Source: Synanceia verrucosa
Lineage: Eukaryota > Chordata > Actinopteri > Perciformes > Synanceiidae
DNA length: 64,000 nt
Assembly (NCBI GenBank): GCA_029721515.1
Contig: CM056556.1
Location: forward strand, 13,288,098-13,352,097
Direction of reading: 5' to 3'
Each line of letters starts with the position of its first letter. The first letter of the stretch is position 1. The notes under the pieces were generated by a model, which saw only the letters and a program-made list of their open reading frames with translations, was not told where the DNA came from and made no database searches. The translations under genes and the position numbers were made by a program. Positions 25,871 to 39,237 of the stretch are shown piece by piece.

Positions 25871-27678
25871 TGCGTCCCTTAGGCATTTCTCCAATAAGTT
25901 CCCTTCATCGCAAAGGCAAGTGTGCAGGAGCCCCGTGCGACCATGCACGGCAGGAAACAAGCGCACGAGAGGGAGCAGCGCGCGAGACAACCTGTCTTTT
26001 GTCACCACCTATGAGAGAAATGCGTGACGCGCATCACACCGCATTCACCCGCGTTTTCTACGAGCACCTGTCTGGTGGAGATGGACCGTAAACGCGCACG
26101 GACTCAGTCGAAAGGGTGAATGTGATGGAAATCCAAAAAATGATTGCAGCCAATGGCATGGCATTAAGAATGGACGTCACGTGGACTGTAAATCCAAGAT
26201 GTCGAGATAAAAGGCTGACAAATAATTCACCCCCCCCGCCAGCAGAACAGATCCGGCTCACTGGACTTCTTCTCCCCCCTTTCTGAGTTGCGGTGATTGA
26301 TCAGATCCTGAGCAGTTTCTTAGTGACTTTCACAGCAAGGTGACTGCGGTGGTGCTGAGCGGACAGCGCCTCTGTCCTCCTCTGCTGCCTGCAGACTCAC
26401 CTCCTTCACACCGACGCACCGCAGCTCTTTGTCTCCGCGCGGAGACGCTCTCCTGCTCAAGAGCTTCCCCTTCAAGCCCTGGCAATGTGTAAAAAAAAAC
26501 AAAAACAAAACAAAGAGAATCAGAGCTAAGAGGGCGACAAAACCTTCTATTACTGAAAAAACGTCCAAACCGCCTGTTATTCACAGCTCTCAGATCCCAT
26601 GGAGCATGCCCAGTGGACCCCGCATGCGTTTGTTAAATCCCGCTGTCAAGTTCTTCAATTAGAGCTGTTAAAATTGTTACCAATGCCAATTTTTTCTCAT
26701 TTAATTCGGAGGGTTTTCCTATCTAATACTGCACCAGTCAGGAGGGACTGGTCGCCTCACGCACAGCAGGTTGGAGGAGGAGTGACCCTGGCGCCATGCA
26801 CCCGCAGATCCGCCCATACCATCAGAAAGAGTTTGATGGTCATATCAGGCACACCTTGTTATAGATCACAAATTAACACATCAGTCACTCTGCTGTCTCT
26901 ATATGCACTGACTGTGGAGGTCTGTGAAACAGACACTTTGGTTTTGGATGTTTTTACTCAACTCCAATGCGCCGCATTTGATCTGTGTAATAGTGACAAT
27001 TAGCTTCCACCGCCTGTGTTTTCATTTGGCAGCAGAGGGCGCCATTGTTCACAAAGAACATCTCCTTTAACTTGCATGTTTGTGATTTAACGCAACATCT
27101 TCAAAAATGGAACTGACTAAAAATAATCCAGTTGGGTGAGCCATTAAATAAATAAGGTGGGCTTAGTTTTTGAACGATTTAAGGAAGATTCAATGTTTTT
27201 TTTTCAATGAAATACAATTTGGCTTATTTGAATAATAAACATTTAGGCTACTTTTTACTTTTGAAATATGGTTTCAGTATTAATAGATTGCAGGTCTGCT
27301 AGTCTATAGTTCCTTCCTTCCTTTCTTTCTGCTCCTTTTCCTCAGGAAAAACATGAGAGTTTGTGTCCTACATTTGGTCTGTCCAGAACCCATTTATAAA
27401 CCAGCAGGGGAACAAAGTGGGGCTCTCTGTGCTCGCTGTTGCGGATGGGGAACTTGTAGTTTCTTCGCCTCCTCCTGTCTGCTCCACTTGGTGGGCAGTT
27501 CTCCGTCTCGGTTTTCACTCTTCATTATAAAGGAGGAGTTTGCAGCAGAGTGGCGCCTTAAACCCCAACTGGCCTGAATAAACTTTAGCAGAGCCTCAGT
27601 GATCCGGGACAGCAGACCGACCTCACATAGTGTTTGATTTGGGGTTAAAAAAGGACGAGCTGACAAATAACTGGCAAC
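25871..27678. other. Divergent upstream region of kcnc1 and cd81
   Basis: About 1.8 kb separates the two start codons. The kcnc1 side (to about 26600) is GC-richer and holds its 5' leader. The cd81 side has a TATAAA at 27526-27531. A short C run lies at 26231-26238. No coding exon is visible. Both genes could share regulatory elements here, but that is inference from the head-to-head layout. Confidence 0.5.
27526..27531 (+). promoter_or_regulatory. Possible TATA box of cd81
   Basis: TATAAA followed by a G/A-rich stretch, 148 bases before the cd81 start codon, leaving room for a first-exon leader. Based on motif and position only; no initiator was identified. Confidence 0.3.
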
Positions 27679-30600
27679 ATGGTTGTGACGGGCTGCACCA
27701 AATGCATTAAATATATGTTATTTTTCTTTAATTTCATTTTCTGGGTGAGTTGTCATTTATTTTACTCTGAAGTTGCTTTTGAATTTTGACCTTCTGATGT
27801 TTTGATAGCTTTCTGAGAGTTTCTCTCTTCTTCCTGTTGGATTGAAGCATCTTGTGCACATCTGTGTAGCTCAGGGTTTAAAGGTGCTGTTGTCATTATG
27901 CTGCTGTGTTTCTGAGAGCAGGGCAGCATCCATGGATCCTCTTATTTTCTGCATGGCCGAGCATCAAATGTGCAAGGTGACTGAGAGGAGCAGACTGGGT
28001 GGGCTTCAGTCCTCTCGCTGATGGGATAACACAGATTTTTCCTCCTTGCATGTCTCTCACATTAACTCTGCGTCAGATCATGGATTAACTCGTGTTCATA
28101 TTATTGAAATACTCCAGACAGGAAGGTCTGATTTCTGAAGTGAATTCTGAAGGAAGGAGCCTGCTCTCTTTAAATTAAACACACATAAAGAAAGAGATTT
28201 AATAGGGTTAATACAATTTCTTGGGGAGTGGAGAGCAGTTTTGCCTCATTTCCTTTGTTCCTACCTGGTCACCAGACTACATCATGTGCTGCCTATAAAC
28301 CTATAACGAGCTCAGATAACACCTCATTTGATCATGCATTTTTATTTCTCACTTAGTGTCTCAGTAAGTAACTTACCACAGTATTTCCTAATGTATGATT
28401 TTACACATCATTACATCACACCTGGCTTCCTGCAGATGCGCCGTCCACTTTTTGTGTTCCCTCATGGCGTTGCACACTTGATTACAATACTTGTATGTGA
28501 ATTTCCACTTGTCCGTACAGAAGAGTCATCTTTTTTTAGATAAGTCACCACATCCTGGACACGCCACACATGATGGAGAGCTTCCTTTGTTGGTTTTGCT
28601 GCTGTGCCTGTCATTGTAAAAAAAAAAAAAACTGAGCTCCCTCTTCCTTGTTTTGCTATTTTTCACAGTGAGAATTCAGTTTCCTGTTTCTTGGAGAACA
28701 ATAGAGTGCTGCCAAGGCACTAAGTGTGCAGATATCTTCATATAAACATGAAGAAAAAAAGAGCATGTGAACAATTAATGACACTGATCCTTCTGTATTA
28801 GTGCTCCATCAGCCTTTGCATTTTATCAGGATATTTGTGCAATAGCAGATATAGAACAGAGGAAAGATAAAGTTGAAGAACAAAGTTCATGAGCTGGCTT
28901 TAAACAATGTGGCCCAATGTGACCACAATGTGGTCCATGCCATAGGTCACTGAGGTGTCAGGATGTCCTTTCATCACTTCTCTGAAAGGACAGCGGACAG
29001 TTCACAGCCTCACTCTGAGAAACAAAGGTCTGGGGCACTGATTTGATCATAGGAGAGTCAGACTTTGTCTTTCTTCTTAATGAAGCTGTTTAAAAAGTCT
29101 TAAAAATGAATAATTACAGGTCTGCTTCAATATTCATGCTAACACCTCTGTTGAATATCGGACATTTTAAAAGGCTCTGATGCTCTCAGAGGTTTCACCA
29201 AAGTAAAGAAACACGAAAGAAACTAATTAAGACCTTTTTCTCTTTGGGACAGCTGGCTGGAGGAGTGATCTTAGGAGTGGCCCTGTGGCTCCGCCATGAC
29301 AGTCAAACCAGCAACCTCCTCATACTCCAGTTTGAAGGGCAGCAGGCACCAGGCACCTTCTACATCAGTGAGTATAAGAAAATATTTTATTAGTCACATA
29401 TGCACCATCACTGTACAATGACCCCAGGAGAATTGTATTCCAAAGTTTAGAAAGAGAGTATGTCACACTACAGTGCTAAATGTCTATACTGAGTGTAGTG
29501 GCTTCAGACAGTGCGGACACAATACATCTTGCAACTATTAATGAACTACGAGTGCATGATAATACCAAAAGTGATCCCCTCACAGAGATAGATTATAAAT
29601 GATTTATTTCAGATTTACTATGTTGATTTGTTCCAGTGAGTTGCTTGGTCATCATCTTGTGTGCCTCCTGTTTCCTCAGAGGCGTGTGTCCTCTTTGGTA
29701 TTTCTGTCCTCATTCCTCGTTCTCCACCTGACAGGAAGCTCACGGTTAACACAGTGATGAAAGTGAACTAACTGACATAAATACCACGTCTTTCACACTC
29801 AGCTGGAACTATGAGCATCCAGAAATAGTGTAGGAGTGGTGGGGCCTCTGAAGACAGGGAAACAGGACCTGCGTAAATCCGCAGCATCTCCACCTCTGTG
29901 CTTTTACTCAGCTGTCACTCTGACACTAATGACCATGTACTATAGGACTCGAACTCAGATAAACAGACATGTTTAAGACTTTTTCACCCTCATGGTTCTA
30001 TCCAGAGAGAGAGAGGCCAGATGCTTCAGTCAGATGCTGAGACATGTGAGAGAGCATATGATGCACAAATAAAGCCGTCATGTGCCGTCTGTCAGTTGCA
30101 CTTTAACATGTTTGATCCTCACTATTCAGGGGTTTTGTGTTCATGTAGTCCAGCTGTATGTTTTTGTGACACTATCACACAGGAATCAGGAATATGTGCT
30201 CACTGCATGAACTAAAGTCATAAATCATTTTCCCTTCACTGCCCTCAGACATCCACAGCTTGGCTCTAAAACCTACAATACATTTCAAAGGTCTGTCATC
30301 TCTTTTTGTTGTGGTGGTGAACTCTAGTGAGCCCATTCATTTATATTTGGGCTTGTGCTGCTGTCCCATACTTACCCCTCAGTAAGTATACAGAGCGAAT
30401 GTGAGCTTGTGCTTTTTATAGAGGAAAAGGCACACTCGTGATTTTAAAGGCAGGGCGGTAAGAGAGGCCCACCCAAGCGAGATCAAGGGGCTGTTTCTTT
30501 TTTTTTTTAACCTTCCTTGAACATACGCCCTTGCATAATTCAAATAACCTTGTACATCTGCACATTACCCTTCAAATTAGAGTTGAGAGTGGATGTTTTT

Positions 30601-33600
30601 AGCATACTGGCACACCAAAGTGGTATTTATGTAAGGCTGGAAATACACATTCTCCTGCCTCTTCACCAGTGCCTGAAATCATAATTGGTGGCAATTGTCA
30701 GTTGTCTGGTGTGGTTAGTGCCTCTCGTACTGTGAGAGATACAGTAAGTGTGACATAAGATATTTCAGCTGCTTTAAACTGTATGCATAATGCAGAGCCT
30801 CGACCTGAATGACTCATTACTCCATAGCTGAAAGAAATAAACTAAAAGGCTGTATTGTGATAAGCAGGCAATGAAGGAAAAGTTTAATAAAAAAATGTTT
30901 ATCTTATTGTACACAAAGACCTGACCACTGAAACCTGCCCTGTTGATACTTAAACTGCTTAGTCTAAACAGGAAATTTCTATCATCTCCCACATGAAAAT
31001 GGTTGTAAACAAAGACCTTTGGGGTTTAAAGTCACATTTCTCACCACCCGTAATAAAAAGTAATAGTGATTAAGCCACACAGTAGCTCTGATTCTCTTTC
31101 ACTTGAACTGAACTTTCTGCATGACAACTAACACTTCAACTGACATTTAAAGGAGCAGTTCAACATTTAGGAAATGTGCTTATTCTTTTTCTCCATGGGA
31201 GTTAAACTTTAGCTCAGCTTAGCTTAGCATAAGGACTAGAAACACATTACAGCTTGTTGGATTATTGTGTATAAAGTGTAAAAATGCAAGATGTGAGCTC
31301 TTGAGGTCTTGAGAGGCAGATTATTCTTTATTCTAAAACTGGTTGCTAGCCAACAGACATTCAATCTTCTCTTTTAAGAAAGTGTATATACATCTCTAAC
31401 AAAAAATGTGGGTCCATCCCTTTAAACTGCTGTCACTCTGGATAGAGTAAGTGACTTTTTGACACTTCAATCATGACTCATGACTGTAAGCTGTGACATT
31501 AACTTAGTATCTTCACTGCAGGAGATCAACTGTTAACAATTGGAGCCTTTTTAACAATTAATCCTCATCGCATCATTTATCCATGTATCCACAGTGTGGC
31601 TGAGTTCATCTCAGTTTATTGTTGTCGTGCTCCAACAGCATGAACATCTCTGCAGATACTGGATGAGAAAAGTCCAAGTGGGGCTTTTAGTTGGTGTTCA
31701 CCTCCCTTTTTTGTCCCCTCTGGAGATTACACCAGCAGACAAGAAAAAAATTAACTTCCCGAGTGGTATAAAATTGCCTGTCTCTCTTAAAGTCTCAGTA
31801 GATTTCAAACCTCAAAGGGTGTTGTCATAGTAATGGAAGGCAGTGGAAATAATGCCTGCTTTGCCCCATTGCCAGGTTACTGGCCCTGGTAGCCGTTTCT
31901 CACCACAACAAAACCCTGAAAGAGAAAGAGAGGAGGAGGGGATAAAGGAGGAGGGCGTTGAGTTGAGACAGATGGAGAAAGAGAGAGTGTAGATGTGAAT
32001 ATGGTGGAGGGCTGTGTGTCATATGTGAGGTGCACTGTGAGGCGTTTGAGGCTTTCAGACGAGTCTCTGAGTGTCGTCGTTTTTTAGAATAGAATAGAAG
32101 AGAATAGAATCGTTTTTTTATTTATCCCCCATTGGGGGAAATTCATCTGTTCTGTCAGGCTACTTCAGAGCTTGCATGTGCATAAGAATAGAAAACAAGA
32201 AACAGAAAATATTCACATCCTTTACTTAGGCAAAAGTAGTGATACAACAATGTCAAGTAATTAATGTCAGCGGTTGCAACCTTGATGCTGCAACACAAAT
32301 TGACATTCACAGACTCAATTATTTAAATAAAATCATTTCAGAAGTGAAGGAAAGGGGCAAAAAATTTGGTTAAATCTTTAATAATGTATTTTCTAATGGT
32401 ATTTCGTATTTTTATTATACAAGGAAATTTCACTAAAATGTTTTTATATTCTTTGATCCAAGATCTGTGGTTGTAGAACAGAATAGAATAGTTTTTTATT
32501 CATCCCCATTGGAGGAAATTCACTTGCCACATCAGTATAAAATAAGTTACAGTAAGAAGAAACAATAAACAACAGCAATGACATAACAGAATAAGTAGTA
32601 ATAATTACAGTAATAAATATTTACAGTATGTACTAAATATAAAAAAGTATATTTTAATGGTATATTAAATTAAAATTAATTAAACACAATAATTAGATAA
32701 ATAAAATGCATTTTTACTATTTGGACTATGGATGTGACTTTTAAATTATAATGTATAAAAATAGATATAAAATAAATTTGCTGTGCAAATTATTGCAAAT
32801 TCGTTATTGAAAGTTTTTAAAAATGTTTTGGACACTATCAGATTTACATTTTACTTTTTTAATCAGTGTGATCTTTGTGATTACAACAGATTTTTCACCA
32901 ACACACCTTGGACTGCACAACGGCAGTCAAGTCTTGAGTTGAGAAATTGCACCTCTGACTCTCATATTACTTTAAAGGTGTGGACTTTTCTTTCTTTCTT
33001 TCTTTCTTTCTATCTTATTCTTTTGGAACAAAATGGACAAAACTCAATTACACCTACAAATTTTAGTAAATGCATTTGATTATCTTCCAGTCACTGACTG
33101 AAAAGGATTCTACTTTTAATTGTTGAGAGGTTGTGAGGATAGATTGAAGTCATTAGAATACTCTAAAACAAACTGTAGCTTCTTTAAAGTGTTCCCTCCT
33201 TCGGGCAGTTTACATAGCAGGTTATTGATGTTATTAATCCCTGTTAGTGTGGAGCCACACAACCTCTAACCTTTCCTGTAATTGCTCCGATGGAAAGAAA
33301 AAGGACCTGATTACAGTTTACATAGTTCCTAATGGCTACACATGCATTTATGAAAGGAAACAGTAGCTGACAATACTCTGGGTGCATTTAGTAGCTGTTT
33401 CATTCATATCACAAAGTACAGATGGAAATGTCTCTATGAGATTTGCAATTAAACTCACCATTCATTCGGTACAATAGAGGGTTTTCACCTTCACTCTGTG
33501 TCCTCAACATTTTCCTTTATGTTACATTAAATATAAGCCAGACCTTTATTGTAACTGGAGCTTTATTGCTCTTCATTGACTACTTCCTGCAGCAGGTCGA

Positions 33601-33899
33601 CCTGCACTGGAGCCTGGTGCACTCAGTTGTTTGTCATTTAAATTCATGAGAAACTGTGTTTTTGTCATCACGATGGATAGTGGCCAATATTTTTTAAGAT
33701 TAACACATCGCTCTCCATATGAATGTTTTTTTGGACTTGTCTTTCTATCATTTTGATTGCACAAATTGGTGTGCGGGAGACATGGTTTCCCCTGTTTCCT
33801 GGGGAAGGATAATGCTCGGGGTCAGAGGTCAGAGCTGAGGGCGTTTTGTGTGGGGTTGGGGGTGGCAGGAAGGCATTTCCTGGTCTGACCGTTGAACAG

Positions 33900-33963
<64 letters not shown>

Positions 33964-36108
33964 CTTTCAGGCTATAAGGGCTGTTTATCTCCAGGATGTC
34001 AATAATGTCATGTCATCCTACAGGGAAGGCAAGAGGAACACGCAGGAAGTCCATTACCAAGCAATATGTGGATCAATGAACCAGCACAGTGCTCTGACAC
34101 TGCTGCCCCCTAGTGGTGCTGAGGACACAGTGGTGAACCACATGTCTCTAAATGTGTGTGTGTGATGGTCAGGTTCCTGTTGTCTCTGTGTTTACAGGTG
34201 TGTACATACTGATAGCTGTCGGGGCTGTGATGATGCTTGTGGGCTTCCTTGGGTGTTACGGTGCCATTCAAGAGTCTCAGTGCCTGTTGGGGACAGTGAG
34301 GATCTCTTTTTCATTTTTATACAGCAGAAACTCCTTTTCTGTTTGTCAGTCTGAATAAATGTGTTTTTTCTTTCTGCAGTTCTTCTTCTTTTTGGTGATC
34401 CTGTTTGCTTGTGAAGTGGCTGCAGCAATGTGGGGTTTCATGAACAGAGACACAGTAAGCAACACAAATGCAAGCCTGACACTGAGTATCTGATGTTTGC
34501 ATTGATTTCTACCTCTGCTCCAGTGGCCCAGCTGTTTTGTTATTTCTGAAATTCAGATCTCCAAAGAACTGATCAACTTCTACGACTCTGCGTACATCAA
34601 AGCTGTGGACGTCTCAGGGTCTCCCAGCAAAGACTCTGCCATCAAGGTGCTGGATGTTTTCCACACTACGGTACGTCATGATGCAAAGTTTTCACTTCAC
34701 TTGTTGTTTTGTTCCAGAAATATATTTTGAAGTGTGAGTGACCTGTTGTTTCTTTGTGTTCCCTTTCAGCTCGACTGCTGTGGTAAAGGAGACGACACCG
34801 CTCTCTTCAAACAAGTCGCCAGCACCTTGTGTCCCAGAAAATCTCCTGAGGATTTTCTGAAATCTCAGGTTTGTCTGCCATCCATAAAATATGTATTTCA
34901 GTGGCTGCTGAATTAACAGCAACTATAGTATTTATTAGCATCTTAAGACAGAGGGATTCAGGTTTTATCAAATTGAAAATACAGCCATGAAACTGAAAGT
35001 TAACATAGATAGGTATTGCTTTGACACCTCAGGGTGCATCATGTTTTGAATAAATACAGATGAATGCTTTTTGGCAGTATAATATTAACCAATCTAGACT
35101 ATCCATTTCTGAAGTTTACTACACACTAAAACTCACAGTTTTTGGATCAGTATGCAATACTGAGTTAAATTCAGCCATTAGCAATGGGATGTTTTGCCCC
35201 ACTGTTTTTTTAACGTAGTTGCTGGGTTATTAAACCAAATAGAAATATGCATAAATCAATGAAAAAATTTAAAAAAAAATAACTAATTTCTCTTTTGGAA
35301 TAGAAAAGAATAAAGTATTTTTTTATTTATCCCCCATTGGAGGAAATTCACCCACCAATAAACAACAACAATGAAATAATACAATAGGTAATAATAATAG
35401 TAATAAATATTTACAATATGTACTATATGAAAAGTAGGATAATATTTTTAATTGCTAATGAAATGTTAATTAAATACAATTATTAGATAAATATAAAAGA
35501 AATATTTTTACTATTTGAAATGTTTAATTTTCAAGACCTAATGACAGATCTTGTAGAGGTACAAAAAAATTATGTTTTCTTTCACACTTTCCTGAGGAAG
35601 ATCTTTCAGGTCAATACGACTTTTATCCTTTTCCACTCCACTATAGTATTTAGATCGCTAATGGTAAACATATTACATGATTAATTATTCAGAATCGTTT
35701 GGTCAGAAGCAGCTGCTGTTGTTTGGACAGCAGATGCAGCTCTCCATTACATGTAATCCAGTACAGTGTGTGTACAGTGTGACGGGTGAAAACATCTCAT
35801 TTATCACTGCATCACCGTCTTTATTTCTGCCTCCTTCCAGAGCTGTCACGATAAATTGATCGAGCTGTTCTCAGAGAAGCTCTACCTGATAGGTCTGGCT
35901 GCCTTGGTGGTCGCTGTCATCATGGTGAGTGCAGATGTCACATAGCTGTGGTGTGATAATAAGGCTCAAATCATGGCCACTGCTTCTATCAGCTGTGATG
36001 AATCACATTAAATTAAGCCGTTCTCTCCTCCTTTGCATTTAGATCTTTGAGATGATCTTCACCATGGTGCTCTGTTGTGGGATCAGGAACAGCCCTGGAG
36101 CATACTAG
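27679..36108 (+). CDS. cd81: Tetraspanin CD81
   Basis: Four-pass membrane organiser that partners with immune receptors and integrins; human CD81 is also a cell-surface factor used by some viruses. Exons: 27679-27744, 29253-29367, 34198-34295, 34380-34454, 34557-34670, 34770-34868, 35841-35924, 36043-36108; all phases agree, giving 238 residues (human 236). TM1 follows the conserved GCTKCIKY start. TM2 contains YILIAVGAVMMLVGFLGCYG, then polar QESQCLLG; TM3 is FFFFLVILFACEVAAAMWGF and TM4 spans LYLIGLAALVVAVIMIFEM. The large extracellular loop has the tetraspanin CCG (C159, C160) plus C177 and C191, the four-cysteine pattern of CD81. The tail CCGIRNSPGAY resembles human CCGIRNSSVY. The start ATG has a good context (CAACATGG). 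Intron 2 (4.8 kb) carries several repeats. Confidence 0.95.
31147..31300 (+). repeat. Interspersed repeat, TAAAGGAATAGTTT family, copy 1
   Basis: Starts TTTAAAGGAGCAGTTCAACA and contains AGCTCAGCTTAGCTTAGCAT, a pattern common in fish genomes. Related copies lie at 49908-50090 and 57962-58270. In cd81 intron 2. I do not know the formal family name. Confidence 0.5.
32080..32660 (+). repeat. Two adjacent copies of the AGAATAGAATAG / ATCCCCATTGG repeat
   Basis: At about 32085-32150 and again at 32478-32660, an AGAATAGAATAG run is followed by TTTTTTATTTATCCCCCATT and GGRGGAAATTCA, then AT-rich sequence. The second unit matches a third at 35299-35500 closely, including GTAATAAATATTTACARTAT. This looks like the 3' tail of a fish retroposon; the body is not recognisable. 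In cd81 intron 2. Confidence 0.6.
33907..33961. repeat. (CT)n microsatellite in cd81 intron 2
   Basis: Pure CT dinucleotide repeat of about 54 bases, 236 bases upstream of cd81 exon 3. Confidence 0.97.
35299..35500 (+). repeat. AGAATAGAATAG / ATCCCCATTGG repeat, copy in cd81 intron 6
   Basis: GGAATAGAAAAGAATAAAGT, then TTTTTTTATTTATCCCCCAT and TGGAGGAAATTCACC, followed by AATAAACAACAACAATGA and GTAATAAATATTTACAATAT. It aligns with 32478-32660 over about 150 bases with small indels. Confidence 0.6.
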
Positions 36109-36892
36109 CAGTCCAGCCAATGAGCAAGGCCAACCTTTAATGGAAGTATTTTATTATAGTGTTTCTATGCATCAGCCTCTCTTCCTTATCATTAAAACAC
36201 AAGATGGATTGCTCTGTTTTTTATTCTAGATTAGTACAACCTGTTTTTTAATTTTGTAATCCATCAACACCTCTCTTTCTTACACAATAATTTAGATGTT
36301 CTTTATTTATCACACAACACCTCGTATGAATTTGATACATTCGGCGTGTTGTGAAATATTTTTCTGAGGTCATAATGCTGTTTGTATGAGTGTATAAATT
36401 GTACATATGCTTGTGTTAATAACACTTAGGAGAGTGCATGTATTGCGATTGATTGTTTGTGATGCATCTTGCTGCAGTGTTTCAGTGTTATAATGTAATT
36501 TAAGCCGCAGGGTTTCAGTGGTCTAAGGTAATGGACTGTCTGATGCTAATGATTATCAGGATGACGATTCAGCCTGTGTGTTTTTTAGTCAACTGTGTGT
36601 CTCTTTTTGTGCCAAATCTGTGACAATTATGTCATCTTACGCAACCTGTTTGTTTTCAATAACTGTGATAAATTATGTCACCTTTTTTAATCATGGAACA
36701 TACAATACGCCAGTGTTTACCAACACTTTCTTTTTGCTTGTGACTCCTCAACATGAAATTGTCAACGATAGATTGTGTTCAGTGCAGAGAGGGATTTTCA
36801 CTGCTCGTATTATTTCATTTGAACACTTAGAGGCCTGAAGAGGTAAAACTGCAGTATTTTGCAAAACAAAGAGGGCAATGAATAGAGAAAGA

Positions 36893-36898
36893 AATAAA
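36893..36898 (+). terminator. Possible cd81 poly(A) signal
   Basis: AATAAA about 785 bases after the cd81 stop. An earlier ATTAAA at 36191-36196, 85 bases after the stop, is an alternative. Choosing between them needs transcript data. Confidence 0.4.
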
Positions 36899-37212
36899 AT
36901 GATTTTATCCGAAAGAGTGGAGTGAGTTTTTCCATTTCCTTCAATCATCTTGTGACCCACTAGATTAATTTTATGACTCTTGTAAGGGGCCCGGCCTTCA
37001 GGTTGGGAACCACTTCACTACATAGGTGGTCAAAACAGCTGAATATACAAAATTTGAAAATGTTCACAATTTCATGCATAGATCCAAGGGTGAATAATCC
37101 ATTATAATAATCAACATCTTCAAATAAAACATCTTTCTTCACTGTTATAAATGAACCCAGTGTCTGACTGTGACACACATCATACACTTATATTTACGAC
37201 AAACTGATTAAG

Positions 37213-37575
37213 CTGTGGGGCGGCATGGTGGTGTAGTGGTTTGCACTGTCACAGGTACCGGGTTCGAATCCCGGGCCCTGGGGCCTTTCTTTGTGTAGTT
37301 TGCATGTTCTCCCCCGTGTCTGCGTGGGTTCTCTTCGGGTACTCCGGCTTCCTCACACCATCCAAAAACATGCATGGAGATTAGGTTAATTGGTTAATTT
37401 AAATTGACCGTAAGTGTGAATGTGAGTGTGAGTGGTTGTCTGTCTCTGTGTCCTGTGATGAACAGGAGACTTTTCCAGGGTGTACCCTGTCTTTCACCCT
37501 TTCGTCTTTCATCCCAGACAGCTGGGGTAGCCCCCCCACCACGACCCTATAAGCGGTAGAAAAATGGATGGATGA
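37213..37575 (+). mobile_element. tRNA-derived SINE
   Basis: Begins GGGGCGGCATGGTGGTGTAG and carries RNA polymerase III promoter boxes: box A-like TGGTGTAGTGGT and a perfect box B GGTTCGAATCC. The body follows (TTTGCATGTTCTCCCC, CTCCGGCTTCCTC, AATTGACCGTAAGTGTGAAT) and it ends in a short ATGGATGGAT repeat. This repeat is abundant in percomorph fish. Compared with the fragment at 63565-63715 it lacks a piece between the boxes (CGCCTCACAGCAAGAA in the other copy). Confidence 0.8.
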
Positions 37576-39199
37576 TCAAGCAGTACAACTGTCCTTCCCC
37601 TAGAGTTCATTGGTTACAAATCTTCACACACCAGTTGCTGTGCAGCACCACAGGGGGGCGGCGTAATATCAACGCCCCTGTTGCTCAGGCAGCTTAATCC
37701 CTGCAGCATATTTGACTCCATTAACAACTCAACTGACTTGTATTTCCTGAACTGAGGCAGCAGGAGACACACCCAAACACTCAGTGCTTGTTTTGCCAAC
37801 AGGTTTACTTTCTCATCAGAGGACGCAGCACTATGCAACGTCACGCGTGACAAAGTTTACAGTTTATTCAGGATCCAAACTAGCTTCCATTTTTATCACC
37901 ACAACTACTATTTGCTACTTTTATTTGTAGACTCACAGACTATATAAGGGGAACTCTTCTCGTTTTCTTGGTTTCTTTCTTTCTTGACAAACAACAGCAC
38001 AGACCACAGCCTCCAAAATGACCTTTACGTTGTGTCATTATAACAACTCACAGAAATGTGTCAGCAAAAGTGAACATTATACTTTTTGAGTTAAAATGTA
38101 TTATTTTCTGTCATTTAATGACATGTTAGTCTCAGCATGACAGGTAAAGCAAGTCCATCTACAAACTAGCTGCACTGAGTCCTGACCTGAACACCTTTGG
38201 CATGAACAGGAATGTTGACTGACTGCCAGGTCGGTCGTTTCAGCGTCTGACCCAAATTATGATCTTGAGTAACAATGAATCCCCGTGACCAGAAGTGAAG
38301 GCTGTCACAGCAGCGTATTCATATACATTCAACCATGGGTCACATATGGGCAAAAAATGTCATGTCTGATCCAGCACTGAAGTTTGGCAAAAAAAAAAAA
38401 AAAAACAGGTTTTCAAATCAAACTCAGATCTGCTAAACACAGCATCACTTATCTGTGATAAAGACCTGTGGCTTCATGTTCTGTTTGGGTCCAAGGGACA
38501 CTGGGCCCTCAGAAACAAAGCAAAAGCACAGAAATAATGAAGCTTTACTTCATTTACAGCAAATTTAAGTGCATTCTTAAATGATTTAAATCTGCGATTG
38601 GTGTGACAGTGCTTTTCATGACACATTGCCTCAAAGTCAACTATTCAGATTTGGATTCCAAACATGAGGAACATAATTGTGTAGGAAAACACACGTTTAC
38701 ACACATTATTTATACTTTTAAACTTTTATATATTATAATTACATATTATCTTTCTGCGCAATAACGGGTAACATCAAATAATCAATAATAAAACATCAAT
38801 AATTCCATTTCTGAAAATATGCAATCATTTTTGTAGTAATAACTGTGCCTTACACCTGTAAATAGTGTTTTATTTCTTACAAATCTTTATTTATGCCTTT
38901 TCCATTTCCATCACTACTCCTAATTTCATTGTATGCACAGTCATACTATAATGACAATAAAAGTTTTTGATTGATTTGACTGATTAGCAGACAAAATGAA
39001 TGCATAGTTGTTCACCCGTGTCAAGAAAGATATAAAGAACATGAAATGTAACAATGCCTTATAGTTATTCCTGTATGCTCTCTTTCAATCTGAGGTGTAG
39101 GGCCTTTTTTTTTGTCTGTGAGTCTCAAAATGTCTCAAAATCCGTCCACACCTACTGCTGTATTTCTTCTGTAACTCCTGTGTTACAGGTGTTTTCGTA

Positions 39200-39237
39200 A
39201 TGTTTGGGTGTCCATGTACTTTTGGCCTTGTAGTGGA
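39200..39237. repeat. Solo end of a Tc1-like element
   Basis: GTGTCCATGTACTTTTGGCC followed by TTGTAGTG resembles the terminal inverted repeat of a widespread fish Tc1 family. No partner end or transposase lies nearby, so it is a relic. Confidence 0.4.

Noticed and set aside
37213..37290. Possible tRNA gene
   Set aside because: The A and B boxes are tRNA-like, but no full cloverleaf can be formed and the sequence continues into a SINE body.
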